Assembly: GCF_000632845.1 (NCBI RefSeq)
Contig: NZ_CP007474.1
Location: 1,084,905-1,148,904 of the forward strand
Source of the DNA: Ehrlichia japonica
Lineage (GTDB): Bacteria; Pseudomonadota; Alphaproteobacteria; Rickettsiales; Anaplasmataceae
DNA length: 64,000 nucleotides
Direction: 5' to 3'
A program made the position numbers and the translations under genes. Position 1 is the first letter of the stretch. Every line of letters starts with the position of its first letter. Below are positions 46,755 through 56,284 of this stretch, in pieces. The notes under the pieces were generated by a model. The model ran no database searches, was not told the DNA's origin, and saw only the letters and a program-made list of their open reading frames with translations.

Positions 46755-47822
46755 ATGAAAAGTAATTTCTTCATAGCAAAGCGTAATTTATCGTCTTTGA
46801 TATTGAACATTAACAAAGCCATACCAAAACTACAGGATATTTCTCAATCCATAAAAAACAAAATCATTTCTATGAAAAATGAAGCTATTTTATTACAAAA
46901 CAAACTAAAGAATTTACTCGAAACTAATATCGACCTTGGTCTATATCATTTTTATAAAGGAAATATATCCGATGCAAAATTCAGATTTCGCCTTATTAGT
47001 ATTCTTAAACCTAAATTACCAATAGCATACTATAACCTTGGAAGATGTTACTTTGTTTTACAAAACTTAAATAAAGCACAACAAAATTTTATACAGGCAA
47101 TAGAATTAGACAACAATTATGCAGATGCTTTATATTGCTTAAACAAAATAACAAATCCAGCAAGCATTGTATATGTACCTGAAAATATCATAAAGCAATA
47201 CTTTGATTACACTAGTGAACATTTTGTGGAGCATTGGCTCATAGCAAAACAATACAAAGCTCACGAATATGTCAAATCTTTAATAATAAACTTTTTCGGT
47301 AATAAATCGTCACATCTGAATATCTTAGACCTAGGATGCGGTACTGGTATATGTGGTCAATTTCTAAAAATGAAGAACATAGGTAATCACATAACAGGTA
47401 TCGATTTATCAAATAAAATGATCCATATAGCAAGAAGTTGTTTTGTAAATGGAAAACAAGCTTACAATGAACTAATAAATATAAACATTTTTGATTTTCT
47501 AAAGAAAAATCAAGATAAGAAAAAATATGATGTTATTATCTTAACAGAAGTACTGCAGTACACCGGTAGCTTAAATCCTATCTTTAAATTATTGAAAACA
47601 ATGTTAGATACAAACGGTATTATTATTGGACTTGCAAGAAGAAAGAAAGGATCAGGGTTTCAATTTATCAACGAAGGAGATTTCTTCTGCCATTCAGATG
47701 AGTACATAAAATCTTCCATTACAAAATCAGGGTTACAGTGTAGCTATTCCAGTTATTGCAAAATATATGGATCACAAGTTGAAGGAGTACTTTTCGTAGC
47801 ACAATCTTACACCAGCAGTTAG
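46755..47822 (+). CDS. TPR-repeat SAM-dependent methyltransferase
   Basis: A 355-residue two-domain protein. An amino coiled/helical region (1-55) leads into about two tetratricopeptide repeats (60-132: LGLYHFYKGNISDAKFRFRL, AYYNLGRCYFVLQNLNKAQQ). A class I methyltransferase domain begins near 190 with the SAM motif ILDLGCGTGICG, then the acidic post-II strand ITGIDLS. The layout resembles the TPR-methyltransferase proteins widespread in alphaproteobacteria ('contractile injection/NodS-like' annotations), whose substrate is unknown. Start ATG 46755. It may be transcribed with the preceding membrane protein. Confidence 0.8.
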   Translation: MKSNFFIAKRNLSSLILNINKAIPKLQDISQSIKNKIISMKNEAILLQNKLKNLLETNIDLGLYHFYKGNISDAKFRFRLISILKPKLPIAYYNLGRCYFVLQNLNKAQQNFIQAIELDNNYADALYCLNKITNPASIVYVPENIIKQYFDYTSEHFVEHWLIAKQYKAHEYVKSLIINFFGNKSSHLNILDLGCGTGICGQFLKMKNIGNHITGIDLSNKMIHIARSCFVNGKQAYNELININIFDFLKKNQDKKKYDVIILTEVLQYTGSLNPIFKLLKTMLDTNGIIIGLARRKKGSGFQFINEGDFFCHSDEYIKSSITKSGLQCSYSSYCKIYGSQVEGVLFVAQSYTSS

Positions 47823-48188
47823 TAACATTATTATATAATTAGCCAATATAAACATCTATAAGATCAAAGAAAAATTCTTACATTAATTTAAAGTTATAAG
47901 TATATGTATAGTTTACTTACAATCAAAGTTTACCATTACACAACAAATCCATATTGTACAACCTTGTACGTTATCAACATTACATTCATACATTTTTCTA
48001 AATATTTTACAGCCTAAAAAAGCTTACTATTATGCATGATACTTTATTAACAAAGTAATAGTTAACTTACATTAAGAATAAATTCTTTTACAATAAATTC
48101 AATTTCAATTATAATAGGCATTATGTATGTATAAAATATCTTTTAAAAAATCAAAAAAAAGCTATTAATTTATGGTTAACAAGTTACG
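47823..48188. other. Intergenic stretch upstream of tRNA-Leu
   Basis: 366 AT-rich bases before the tRNA-Leu promoter; no gene seen. Confidence 0.4.
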
Positions 48189-48217
48189 TTGACATGCACA
48201 GTAAATTTATTTAAGAT
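48189..48217 (+). promoter_or_regulatory. Sigma-70-type promoter of tRNA-Leu (and perhaps ribA-virB)
   Basis: A perfect -35 TTGACA (48189-48194), a 17-base spacer and a -10-like TAAGAT (48212-48217) stand 12 bases before the first base of tRNA-Leu. Spacing is ideal for a stable-RNA promoter. Because ribA begins only 20 bases after the tRNA, transcription may continue into ribA and the virB cluster. Confidence 0.6.
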
Positions 48218-48229
48218 TAAAGGTTATAC

Positions 48230-48318
48230 GCGGTTGTGGTGGAATGGTAGACACGCAGCGTTGAGGTCGCTGTGGTTTGATAAAGACCTTGGAAGTTCGA
48301 GTCTTCTCGACCGCACCA
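48230..48318 (+). tRNA. tRNA-Leu (anticodon GAG)
   Basis: Acceptor GCGGTTG pairs with CGACCGC. The anticodon arm GCAGCG-TTGAGGT-CGCTG(T) gives anticodon GAG. A long variable arm marks a class II tRNA, and the T-arm has GTTCGAGTC. Discriminator A and an encoded CCA (48316-48318) end the gene. Confidence 0.95.
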
Positions 48319-48337
48319 TGTAATATTTGAGTATAAT

Positions 48338-49438
48338 ATGGAAAATTTATTTAACAGCTTTCACTCCAATAAGTATATTACAGAAAAGTCTATTACAGAA
48401 TTAAGGTGTGGTATCCCAGTATTACTATATAATAGCAATAATAATTTACTAATTTTTCCTAGTGAATTAGTAGATCATCTATTATTAAGCACACTCAAAA
48501 AACATTTTAAAGATATCAACATACTAGTAACTGGTAATAGGTTAAATTTCATCTTTCAATCCTCAGGAAATCAACTCTCTAGGATTAAAATCAAAGAATC
48601 TCATGATTTAGAATATATATCCTCTTTACTAATAGGCCAAGAATTTCATAATAAAGGATCTTTTGCCATTGACAATCTCATTACAAGTACAAATCCCTTA
48701 GATAAAACTGCTATCTCTCTAATAAAACTAACAAAGCTATTACCTTCAGCAATTGCGATTGATATCAGCAGTTCTAATATACTACAATGGTGTACTGAAA
48801 ATAATATAACACCTATAAAACAAGAAATAATTGATAACTATAATGAAGAATATGAAATTCAAGAAGTATGCAGTTCTCCTTTATTTTTAAAAGACTGTCC
48901 CAACGCTAAAATAAACGTGTATAGATCACATACCGGAGAGCTTGAACATTATGCAATCATTATAGGAAGTCCAGATTATAACAACCCTATCATTAGAATT
49001 CATTCTTCGTGTTATACTGGTGACTTACTGAATAGCTTATCTTGCGATTGTAGATGTCAATTGCACACAGCTATAAAATTAATGATAGAAAATAAAGGTG
49101 GAATAATCTTATACTTAGCTCAAGATGGTCGTGGTATAGGATTAGCTAATAAAATAAGAACATATCAATTGCAGATCAAGCACAATTTTGATACTGTAGA
49201 CGCCAACAGGTTTTTTGGATTTGAAGATGATGAAAGAGTATTTACTCCAGCTGTAAAAATACTACAGAAATTGGGAATTTCAAGACTACAACTACTTACA
49301 AACAATCCAAATAAAATTTCAGAAATTCAGAATAATGGCATACAAGTTACAAAAATATTACCTATTTTTGTTGACACAAACCAACATAATATTAATTATA
49401 TCAATACTAAAGCTAAAAGATTAGGCCATGTTTGCTAG
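48338..49438 (+). CDS. ribA: RibA-type GTP cyclohydrolase II with degenerate amino domain
   Basis: First step of riboflavin synthesis from GTP. In the 366 residues the carboxy 200 carry the GTP cyclohydrolase II core: IRIHSSCYTGDLLNSLSCDCRC with the three zinc cysteines, YLAQDGRGIGLANKIR with the catalytic region, and LLTNNP. The amino 160 residues resemble the RibB (DHBP synthase) fold only loosely and lack readable active-site motifs, so RibB is probably separate. Its place just before virB8 matches the ribA-virB8-D4 order known in Anaplasmataceae such as Wolbachia. Confidence 0.9.
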   Translation: MENLFNSFHSNKYITEKSITELRCGIPVLLYNSNNNLLIFPSELVDHLLLSTLKKHFKDINILVTGNRLNFIFQSSGNQLSRIKIKESHDLEYISSLLIGQEFHNKGSFAIDNLITSTNPLDKTAISLIKLTKLLPSAIAIDISSSNILQWCTENNITPIKQEIIDNYNEEYEIQEVCSSPLFLKDCPNAKINVYRSHTGELEHYAIIIGSPDYNNPIIRIHSSCYTGDLLNSLSCDCRCQLHTAIKLMIENKGGIILYLAQDGRGIGLANKIRTYQLQIKHNFDTVDANRFFGFEDDERVFTPAVKILQKLGISRLQLLTNNPNKISEIQNNGIQVTKILPIFVDTNQHNINYINTKAKRLGHVC

Positions 49439-49565
49439 AAGTATTTTTTATGCTACTTTTACATACTAATGTTAATCTGATGTAAATAAATAAGGTATAC
49501 ACTCTAGAATTACCATTGATTGACAAAAGTTTTTATTTTTGTAAGCATAGCTTAAAGGTATAAGG

Positions 49566-50282
49566 TTGATGATACGTATGTTTAGTAAATTCAGAAAAAA
49601 CAATAATAAGAATGATAACAACAAACCATCAGACACAAATTTAGAAACAACATACAGTTGGCATGTTAGCCGTTATAACTCAGTCGTTGTACAAAGGAAT
49701 ATGTTGCTGTTTTTTACTACGTTAGCACTAAGCGCAGTAGGAATTAGTGTTTTTGTCATTTCTAATATCAGCAAAAACAGAACTATTGAACCATTTGTGG
49801 TAGAAATAGAAAAAAAATCTGGGATCACAACTCTAGTCAATCCTATATCAGTAAAACAATATTCAGCAGATGAGGTTTTAAATAACCATTTCATAATAGA
49901 ATATGTAAGATCTAGAGAACTTTTTGATCCTAATAATTTTCAATATAACTATTATACAAAAGTTCGTTTATTTTCTAACCAAACAATATACAGTGAGTTC
50001 CGCAACTGGATAAGGTTAAGTAACCCTGCAAGTCCTTTAAATTTATATGCAAATGTAACATCAGGACACTTAAAAATCAGATCTTTACAGCATTTACGTC
50101 CAGGAAATGTACAAATCAGATTTTCCTTAGAATTTAACCATCCAAACGGCACAATAAAAAAAGATAGAATAGCTACATTATCATTTGAATACGCAACTCT
50201 TGAAATGAACGAACAGGAAAGACAAATTAATCCTTTAGGATTCCAGATAACTTACTATAGGGCAGATGATGAATTTCTATAA
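49566..50282 (+). CDS. virB8: Type IV secretion protein VirB8
   Basis: Inner-membrane assembly factor of the type IV secretion core. The 238 residues have a basic cytoplasmic amino end, one membrane helix (about 45-67: MLLFFTTLALSAVGISVFVI) and a periplasmic NTF2-like domain: VEIEKKSGITTLV, YVRSRE, VRLFS, IRFSLEF and a carboxy VNPLGFQITYYRADDE-type end (here INPLGFQITYYRADDE). Met5 is an alternative start. It overlaps virB9 by 17 bases. In E. chaffeensis the regulator EcxR has been reported to control these genes; its site is not identified here. Confidence 0.93.
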   Translation: MMIRMFSKFRKNNNKNDNNKPSDTNLETTYSWHVSRYNSVVVQRNMLLFFTTLALSAVGISVFVISNISKNRTIEPFVVEIEKKSGITTLVNPISVKQYSADEVLNNHFIIEYVRSRELFDPNNFQYNYYTKVRLFSNQTIYSEFRNWIRLSNPASPLNLYANVTSGHLKIRSLQHLRPGNVQIRFSLEFNHPNGTIKKDRIATLSFEYATLEMNEQERQINPLGFQITYYRADDEFL

Positions 50283-51084
50283 AATTTATATAACATTACT
50301 ACTAGTCTTAGTGATGATGTTTAATGGCAGCGCGTATGCCATCAACAGAGTTGATAATCCTATTACAGTAGATAGTAGGATCAAAACTTTTGTATATAGT
50401 AATAATGAAATTTATAATGTGGTCTTTAACTACGGTTATCACTCATACATTGAGTTTTCAAAAGGTGAAACTATAAAAATGTTGGCAATGGGTAACAATG
50501 TAGGATGGAAAGTAAAACCGGTTGATAATAAGCTCTTTATAATGCCATTAGAAAAGAATGGTAAAACAAACATGTTAATAGAAACAAACAAGGGAAGAAG
50601 TTATGCTTTTGACCTTATATGCCGCAGCACAAATGAATCTGGTGATGATAATGATGAAGCAGGATACTCTGAATTAAGAGATTTAGCATATATAGTACGC
50701 TTCTACTACCCAAAGACTGAAGAAGATTTTAAGTTGGAGCAGGCAAATCTACCAGATATTTCTATTCTTAGTACAGTACAAGACCCAAAAAAACACGTTG
50801 TAATAAAACCTAATAATACAAGTGATCACTATGTTATAAATACAAAATCAGAAAACAAGAAAACATCACCTGTAGAATTATTTGATGACGGAAAACTTAC
50901 ATACTTTAAATTTTCAAATAACAATCAAATTATTCCTCAAGTTTATATATATAATCATCTTAATAAAAAAATACCTTGCAAAATGTTATTACTACAAGAT
51001 TATGTAATAATAGAGGGTGTACATAAGAACCTATATCTAGAATATAAGAGTGAATCTGTGAAAATCACTAATAAAAAACTATAA
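50266..51084 (+). CDS. virB9: Type IV secretion protein VirB9
   Basis: Outer part of the core complex, working with VirB7-like and VirB10 proteins. The 272 residues start with a signal peptide (1-25, ending GSAYA). The amino VirB9 domain has KTFVYSNNEIYNVVFNYGYHSYIEFSKGE, and the carboxy domain has VELFDDGKLTYFKFSNNNQIIPQVY, both typical of the family (the latter matching the VxDDGxxTxFxF motif). The start overlaps the end of virB8, so translation is coupled; virB10 begins 21 bases after the stop. Confidence 0.93.
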   Translation: MMNFYKIYITLLLVLVMMFNGSAYAINRVDNPITVDSRIKTFVYSNNEIYNVVFNYGYHSYIEFSKGETIKMLAMGNNVGWKVKPVDNKLFIMPLEKNGKTNMLIETNKGRSYAFDLICRSTNESGDDNDEAGYSELRDLAYIVRFYYPKTEEDFKLEQANLPDISILSTVQDPKKHVVIKPNNTSDHYVINTKSENKKTSPVELFDDGKLTYFKFSNNNQIIPQVYIYNHLNKKIPCKMLLLQDYVIIEGVHKNLYLEYKSESVKITNKKL

Positions 51085-51105
51085 TAAAACTTACCATGGT
51101 ACACT

Positions 51106-52416
51106 ATGTCAGAAGAGCATCAAAACAACCAATACACAGAAATTGAAGATAGTGTAAATGTTGTTGGAGTAAATAGAGGAAAAAAATTCATTACAATAGG
51201 AGTAATGATAGTTGGACTAGGGTTTGCTTATTATTATTTCTTTACAAACAAAAAATCCGATGACAATCTTAATAAACCACAAGTAATAGAAGAAGCAGAC
51301 ATAGAAAAATTACTAAAAGAATCTGTACCACCAACTCAAGAAGTATCTCCACCTATAAATATTCCACCTCAATTACCAGAGTTACCACCCTTAGTATCAC
51401 CATCTTTACCATCTATTCCAACAGTTGAAAAACCTAAAACATTAGAGGTACCAAAAACAAAACCAAAGCAATCTGTTGAGACTAAACCTTCTAAGCCTTT
51501 ACCAAAAATACCTTTACCTACTCAAAATAAAATAGATATAGTTACCCCCCCCATTGCACATGCACCAACAGGATATGACAAAGAAAGAAGAACTACATCA
51601 ATGTTAGCAATTTCAAACGGACAAAACCTTACATCTTCTACTACTGAAAGCGCAGAAGGAGAACCAAATATTAACAAGACCAATTCCGTTATTTCTTTAC
51701 AATCTACATCTTCTCCTAATGTAGTTGCAACAAAAGTAAATAATTTAGAATTTACAATTTTACAAGGCAAAATAATTGATGTCGTACTAGAAACTGCTAT
51801 TAATTCAGATCTACAGGGTACATTGAGAGGAATAGTAGCACGAGATGTTTATGCTGAAGCCAACAATACAGTAATGATTCCAAAAGGATCGAGATTAATA
51901 GGAACTTATTCTTTTAATGCCAGCCCTGGAAAAACTAGAGTTCAAATATCTTGGACTAGGGTTATCCTACCTAATGGTATTGACATAGCCATTGATTCTA
52001 ATGGAACAGACGAGCTAGGAAGACAAGGAGCTTCAGGCACCGTCGATACAAAAATAGGAAACATATTAACTTCTACAATATTATTAGCTGGCGTATCTAT
52101 AGCGACATCTTATGCTACATCAAAAATCCCTGAGATAAATAATAACCCTATTCTAGAATCAGATAGTAAAGACAAAGCAGATCAACAAGATGATGATTCA
52201 ACTAATAAATCTAAATCCACAAAAACTACATTACCTGTAAAAATTTTATCCCAAGCAGTAGATGATTTTTCAAACTCTATAAAAGATATAATAAAGAAAT
52301 ACTCTAATAACAATCCTACAGTATACGTAGACCAAGGTACTCTGCTAAAAGTATTTGTTAACAAAGACATTATATTTCCAAAATCAACAGTTTATGGAGT
52401 AGATATTGTTAATTAA
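51106..52416 (+). CDS. virB10: Type IV secretion protein VirB10
   Basis: Scaffold that spans the inner and outer membranes and gates the channel. The 436 residues have one inner-membrane helix at about 29-46 (ITIGVMIVGLGFAYYYFF), a long Pro/Lys-rich periplasmic linker (about 68-145) and the TrbI/VirB10 carboxy domain. That domain has ILQGKIIDVVLETAINSDLQG, VARDVYAEANNTVMIPKGSRLIG, RVQISWTRVILPNG and GTLLKVFVNKDIIFP. An Asp/Ser/Lys-rich insert (about 348-378) sits before the last barrel strands. virB11 begins 14 bases after the stop. Confidence 0.94.
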   Translation: MSEEHQNNQYTEIEDSVNVVGVNRGKKFITIGVMIVGLGFAYYYFFTNKKSDDNLNKPQVIEEADIEKLLKESVPPTQEVSPPINIPPQLPELPPLVSPSLPSIPTVEKPKTLEVPKTKPKQSVETKPSKPLPKIPLPTQNKIDIVTPPIAHAPTGYDKERRTTSMLAISNGQNLTSSTTESAEGEPNINKTNSVISLQSTSSPNVVATKVNNLEFTILQGKIIDVVLETAINSDLQGTLRGIVARDVYAEANNTVMIPKGSRLIGTYSFNASPGKTRVQISWTRVILPNGIDIAIDSNGTDELGRQGASGTVDTKIGNILTSTILLAGVSIATSYATSKIPEINNNPILESDSKDKADQQDDDSTNKSKSTKTTLPVKILSQAVDDFSNSIKDIIKKYSNNNPTVYVDQGTLLKVFVNKDIIFPKSTVYGVDIVN

Positions 52417-52430
52417 TTATAAAGGTTTAT

Positions 52431-53429
52431 ATGACAACAAGTTATGCCGCTTTAGATACGTATCTTGAACCATTACAATCTATCTTTCATGAAGATGGAG
52501 TAAATGAAGTATCTATAAATCAGGAATGCGAAGTATGGATAGAGAATAGAGGGAACATACGTTGTGAATCTATTCCAACCCTTAATTTATCACATTTAAA
52601 AGCATTAGGAAGGTTAATAGCTCAAGCAACAGAACAGAAAATAAGTGAAGAAAACCCCTTGTTATCAGCAACTTTACCTAACGGTTATCGTATACAAATT
52701 GTATTTCCACCAGCTTGTGAAGCAACTACAGTAGTTATGTCGATTAGAAAACCATCAGCTATGGAACTCTCATTAGACGACTATGAAAAAATGGGCGCAT
52801 TTAATCAAGCTATAACAGAAACTCAAGAAAACAATATAGATAATCAATTAAAAGAATTATTAAAACAAAAAAAAATTAAACAATTTTTAGAATATGCTGT
52901 AATAAACAAAAAAAATATAATAATAAGTGGCGGTACATCAACAGGAAAAACTACTTTCACTAATGCAGCATTACGAAGTATACCTAAAGATGAAAGATTA
53001 ATCACAGTAGAAGATGCGAGAGAAATTGTCTTAAGTCATCACCGTAACAGAGTACATTTAATCGCCTCGAAAGGAGGACAAGGTAGAGCTAAAGTGAGTA
53101 CTCAAGATTTAATAGAGGCATGTCTAAGATTACGTCCAGACAGGATAATAGTAGGAGAATTACGAGGATCTGAAGCATTTAGTTTTTTAAGAGCAATTAA
53201 TACAGGTCATCCTGGATCCATATCTACATTACATGCTGACACACCAATGATGGCGCTAGAACAATTAAAATTGATGGTTATGCAAGCAGGCCTTGGCATA
53301 CCTCCAGATCAAATAATTAATTATATTACCAATATAGTAGATATTGTAATCCAATTAAAAAGAGGATCAGAAGGTACAAGGTATGTATCAGAAATACTAT
53401 TCACTAAATCTTTACAGAAAAATGGTTAA
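52431..53429 (+). CDS. virB11: Type IV secretion ATPase VirB11
   Basis: Cytoplasmic hexameric ATPase that powers assembly and substrate transfer. The 332 residues show an amino domain with DGVNEVSINQECEVWIE, a Walker A GGTSTGKTTF, the Asp box ITVEDAREI, Walker B IIVGELRG and the His box TGHPGSISTLHAD. All hallmarks of the GspE/VirB11 family are present. It is the fourth gene of the cluster; virD4 starts 37 bases downstream with GTTGTTTTT in the gap. Confidence 0.95.
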   Translation: MTTSYAALDTYLEPLQSIFHEDGVNEVSINQECEVWIENRGNIRCESIPTLNLSHLKALGRLIAQATEQKISEENPLLSATLPNGYRIQIVFPPACEATTVVMSIRKPSAMELSLDDYEKMGAFNQAITETQENNIDNQLKELLKQKKIKQFLEYAVINKKNIIISGGTSTGKTTFTNAALRSIPKDERLITVEDAREIVLSHHRNRVHLIASKGGQGRAKVSTQDLIEACLRLRPDRIIVGELRGSEAFSFLRAINTGHPGSISTLHADTPMMALEQLKLMVMQAGLGIPPDQIINYITNIVDIVIQLKRGSEGTRYVSEILFTKSLQKNG

Positions 53430-53466
53430 ATGATACGTAAATTTTTATAATTAAGTTGTTGTTTTT

Positions 53467-55608
53467 ATGGATAGTGTAAGTGCAAACCACATACGTAATA
53501 TTTTATTCCTTGTTTTAGGTGCATTCTTCGGACTGGAATTTTGCTTTTATTTATCAGGAGTGCTATTTATCTTGATGGTATGGGGACCAGATTATCTAGA
53601 TTTTAATTCTATAAATCCTAGTTTCAGCAATTTTCCAGACAGAATCTGGCCAACCATTTTTAATTATGTAGAACATTGGTGGCATAATCCTTCTTCATAT
53701 GACACATTATTATTAGTCAAGCTATTGTCATCATTATGCACCCCAATAGGTATCCTAAGTATAATATTATGGAATCTAAGAAATATACTATTTGATTGGA
53801 GGCCATTTAAAAAGAAAGAATCATTACATGGAGATTCAAGATGGGCAACAGAAAAAGACATTCGTAAAATAGGACTACGCAGCAGAAGAGGCATATTACT
53901 AGGAAAAGACAAAAGAGGCTACCTTATTGCTGATGGATTTCAACATGCTTTACTATTTGCACCAACTGGGTCCGGAAAAGGTGTAGGCTTTGTAATACCG
54001 AATTTATTGTTCTGGGAAGATTCTGTAATAGTGCACGATATAAAATTAGAAAACTATGATCTTACAAGTGGATGGAGAAAAAAAAGAGGACAAGAAGTCT
54101 TCGTTTGGAATCCAGCACAACCTGATGGGATAAGCCACTGTTATAACCCACTGGATTGGATAAGTTCTAAACCAGGACAAATGGTAGACGATGTACAAAA
54201 AATTGCCAATTTAATAATGCCTGAACAAGACTTTTGGTACAATGAAGCACGCAGTTTATTCGTGGGAGTAGTATTATATCTATTAGCAGTACCAGAAAAA
54301 GTAAAATCTTTTGGAGAAGTTGTACGCACAATGCGTAGTGATGATGTAGTATATAATTTGGCAGTTGTATTAGACACCATAGGAAAAAAAATCCACCCAG
54401 TTGCATACATGAATATAGCTGCATTTTTACAAAAAGCTGATAAAGAGCGTTCAGGTGTAGTGTCAACTATGAACTCATCTTTAGAATTATGGGCAAATCC
54501 ATTAATTGATACAGCAACAGCTTCAAGTGATTTTAACATTCAAGAATTTAAAAGGAAAAAAGTAACGGTATACGTTGGGCTAACACCAGATAACTTAACT
54601 CGTCTTAGACCTTTAATGCAGGTATTTTATCAACAAGCAACAGAATTTTTATGTAGAACTTTACCGTCAGATGACGAACCTTACGGTGTATTATTTCTAA
54701 TGGATGAGTTTCCAACACTAGGAAAAATGGAGCAATTCCAGACTGGTATTGCGTATTTCCGTGGATACAGAGTCAGATTATTTTTGATTATTCAAGATAC
54801 TGAGCAGCTTAAAGGTATATATGAAGAAGCAGGAATGAATTCATTTTTATCAAACTCTACCTATAGAATTACTTTTGCAGCAAATAATATTGAAACTGCA
54901 AACTTAATATCACAATTAATAGGAAATAAAACTGTTAATCAGGAATCCTTAAACAGGCCTAAATTCTTAGATTTAAATCCTGCATCTCGCTCATTACACA
55001 TATCAGAAACACAAAGAGCCTTATTACTACCTCAAGAAGTGATAATGTTACCTAGAGATGAGCAAATTCTTTTAATAGAATCTACTTATCCTATAAAATC
55101 AAAAAAAATAAAATACTACGAAGACAAAAACTTTACAAAAAAATTATTAAAAAGCACTTTTATACCTACTCAAGAACCTTATGATCCTAATAACATAAAA
55201 CCAACAAAAAAAGAAAATGAAGATCCCATTCCTAGTATTGAAAGTGATATTCCTGAAAACAAATCTGATAATACCGAGAACGTCACAAAAGAAGAAGATG
55301 CAATATATGACAGCACAGAAGCATACTATGATGAAGATGAAGATAATGATGACGAAGACTTCAACTTTGATGATCTAAATGAATACATAGATGAAGAAGA
55401 CTATGAAGATGAGAATGAGGAGTATAATGATGAATCTGAAGACTATGACTACACTACAGAGGAAGAAGATGATGATCATAACAACAACAGTCATGAAGAT
55501 GACAAATACGAGAATAAAAGTAGAGATAAAAGCAATTTAGATTATGAAAATGATTACAATGATAAAGAACAATCTGAGAATCAAGATTCCAAAAATGAAG
55601 ACAAATAA
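53467..55608 (+). CDS. virD4: Type IV coupling protein VirD4 with acidic carboxy tail
   Basis: Inner-membrane receptor that recruits effectors to the secretion channel. The 713 residues start with membrane helices (about 10-40 and 78-100). The ATPase domain has GDSRWATEKDI, Walker A FAPTGSGKGVGFVIPN and Walker B LFLMDEFPTLG, plus FLIIQDTEQLKGIYEE. The last 130 residues or so (from about 575) are low complexity, dominated by Asp, Glu, Asn and Tyr, with no homology I can name; such tails are expected to be disordered and may bind substrates or chaperones. Start ATG 53467. Confidence 0.93.
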   Translation: MDSVSANHIRNILFLVLGAFFGLEFCFYLSGVLFILMVWGPDYLDFNSINPSFSNFPDRIWPTIFNYVEHWWHNPSSYDTLLLVKLLSSLCTPIGILSIILWNLRNILFDWRPFKKKESLHGDSRWATEKDIRKIGLRSRRGILLGKDKRGYLIADGFQHALLFAPTGSGKGVGFVIPNLLFWEDSVIVHDIKLENYDLTSGWRKKRGQEVFVWNPAQPDGISHCYNPLDWISSKPGQMVDDVQKIANLIMPEQDFWYNEARSLFVGVVLYLLAVPEKVKSFGEVVRTMRSDDVVYNLAVVLDTIGKKIHPVAYMNIAAFLQKADKERSGVVSTMNSSLELWANPLIDTATASSDFNIQEFKRKKVTVYVGLTPDNLTRLRPLMQVFYQQATEFLCRTLPSDDEPYGVLFLMDEFPTLGKMEQFQTGIAYFRGYRVRLFLIIQDTEQLKGIYEEAGMNSFLSNSTYRITFAANNIETANLISQLIGNKTVNQESLNRPKFLDLNPASRSLHISETQRALLLPQEVIMLPRDEQILLIESTYPIKSKKIKYYEDKNFTKKLLKSTFIPTQEPYDPNNIKPTKKENEDPIPSIESDIPENKSDNTENVTKEEDAIYDSTEAYYDEDEDNDDEDFNFDDLNEYIDEEDYEDENEEYNDESEDYDYTTEEEDDDHNNNSHEDDKYENKSRDKSNLDYENDYNDKEQSENQDSKNEDK

Positions 55609-56216
55609 CTTATAAATTTCTTTATAACAACAGAAATTATTCAAAGCACAAAAGATTTAACCAAAACTTAGCATTCACTAAACTATATTATAGGGAAATT
55701 TACCTTACTATACATGGAACATACAGAAACATACTAATATAAGTCAAACACAGATTAGTAATTTGAAATTCACATCACTAATAATAATTAAAACCTGGCA
55801 AAATCAACCTGAACCAAACTTTTTAGATATTATAACATTATATGTTATGACTGATTTTATATCTTAAACTGAATTTAATAGTTATATAACCATATCCTGA
55901 AAAATCCATGTTTTATGCTATTACTTACAAATTGTTACTAACTTTATCAATACACTATCAATTTTATTTTAATTACTTTAGTACAAAAAAAAGATTTTTC
56001 CAGAGTAAGCTTTCTCTAAAAAGTCAACATACCTTACAACATAAGGTCCACCCTATAAATAATAGAATTCAGATGTTTATATTTAAACAATAAGTAAATA
56101 TTACACAAGTCTTCTATACATATTTTTTAGACTTTACTTTTCAACATTAATAAAAACTCACTTCCTCCAATTTGAATAGGACTCTATTTCTCTACATACA
56201 AAAAGCAACAAGCAAA
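55609..56216. other. Convergent spacer between virD4 and the TRP gene
   Basis: About 610 AT-rich bases. ATAACAT-TAT-ATGTTAT at 55832-55848 is a perfect 7-bp inverted repeat with a 3-base loop. A 61-codon frame at 55908-56093 is not convincing. No RNA gene seen. Confidence 0.45.
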
Positions 56217-56261
56217 CAAAAAAAAAAATAGCAAGCGACACTTAAAAGTATCACCTGCTAT
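56217..56261 (-). terminator. Strong intrinsic terminator of the TRP gene
   Basis: On the reverse strand ATAGCAGGTGATACTT pairs with AAGTGTCGCTTGCTAT over 16 positions (three G.U pairs) around a two-base turn. A run of about 11 Ts follows (A-run 56217-56228 on the plus strand). It starts about 24 bases after the TRP stop codon and is the clearest Rho-independent terminator in the window. Confidence 0.85.
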
Positions 56262-56284
56262 CTAAAAACAACTAAATCCTATAA

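Noticed and set aside
49520..49548. Promoter directly before virB8
   Set aside because: TTGACA at 49520 is perfect, but no acceptable -10 lies 16-18 bases downstream (AAGCAT/AGCATA), so it was not listed as a feature.
55908..56093. 61-codon frame between virD4 and the TRP gene
   Set aside because: Phe/Tyr/Gln-rich chance frame without start signals; likely AT-rich background.
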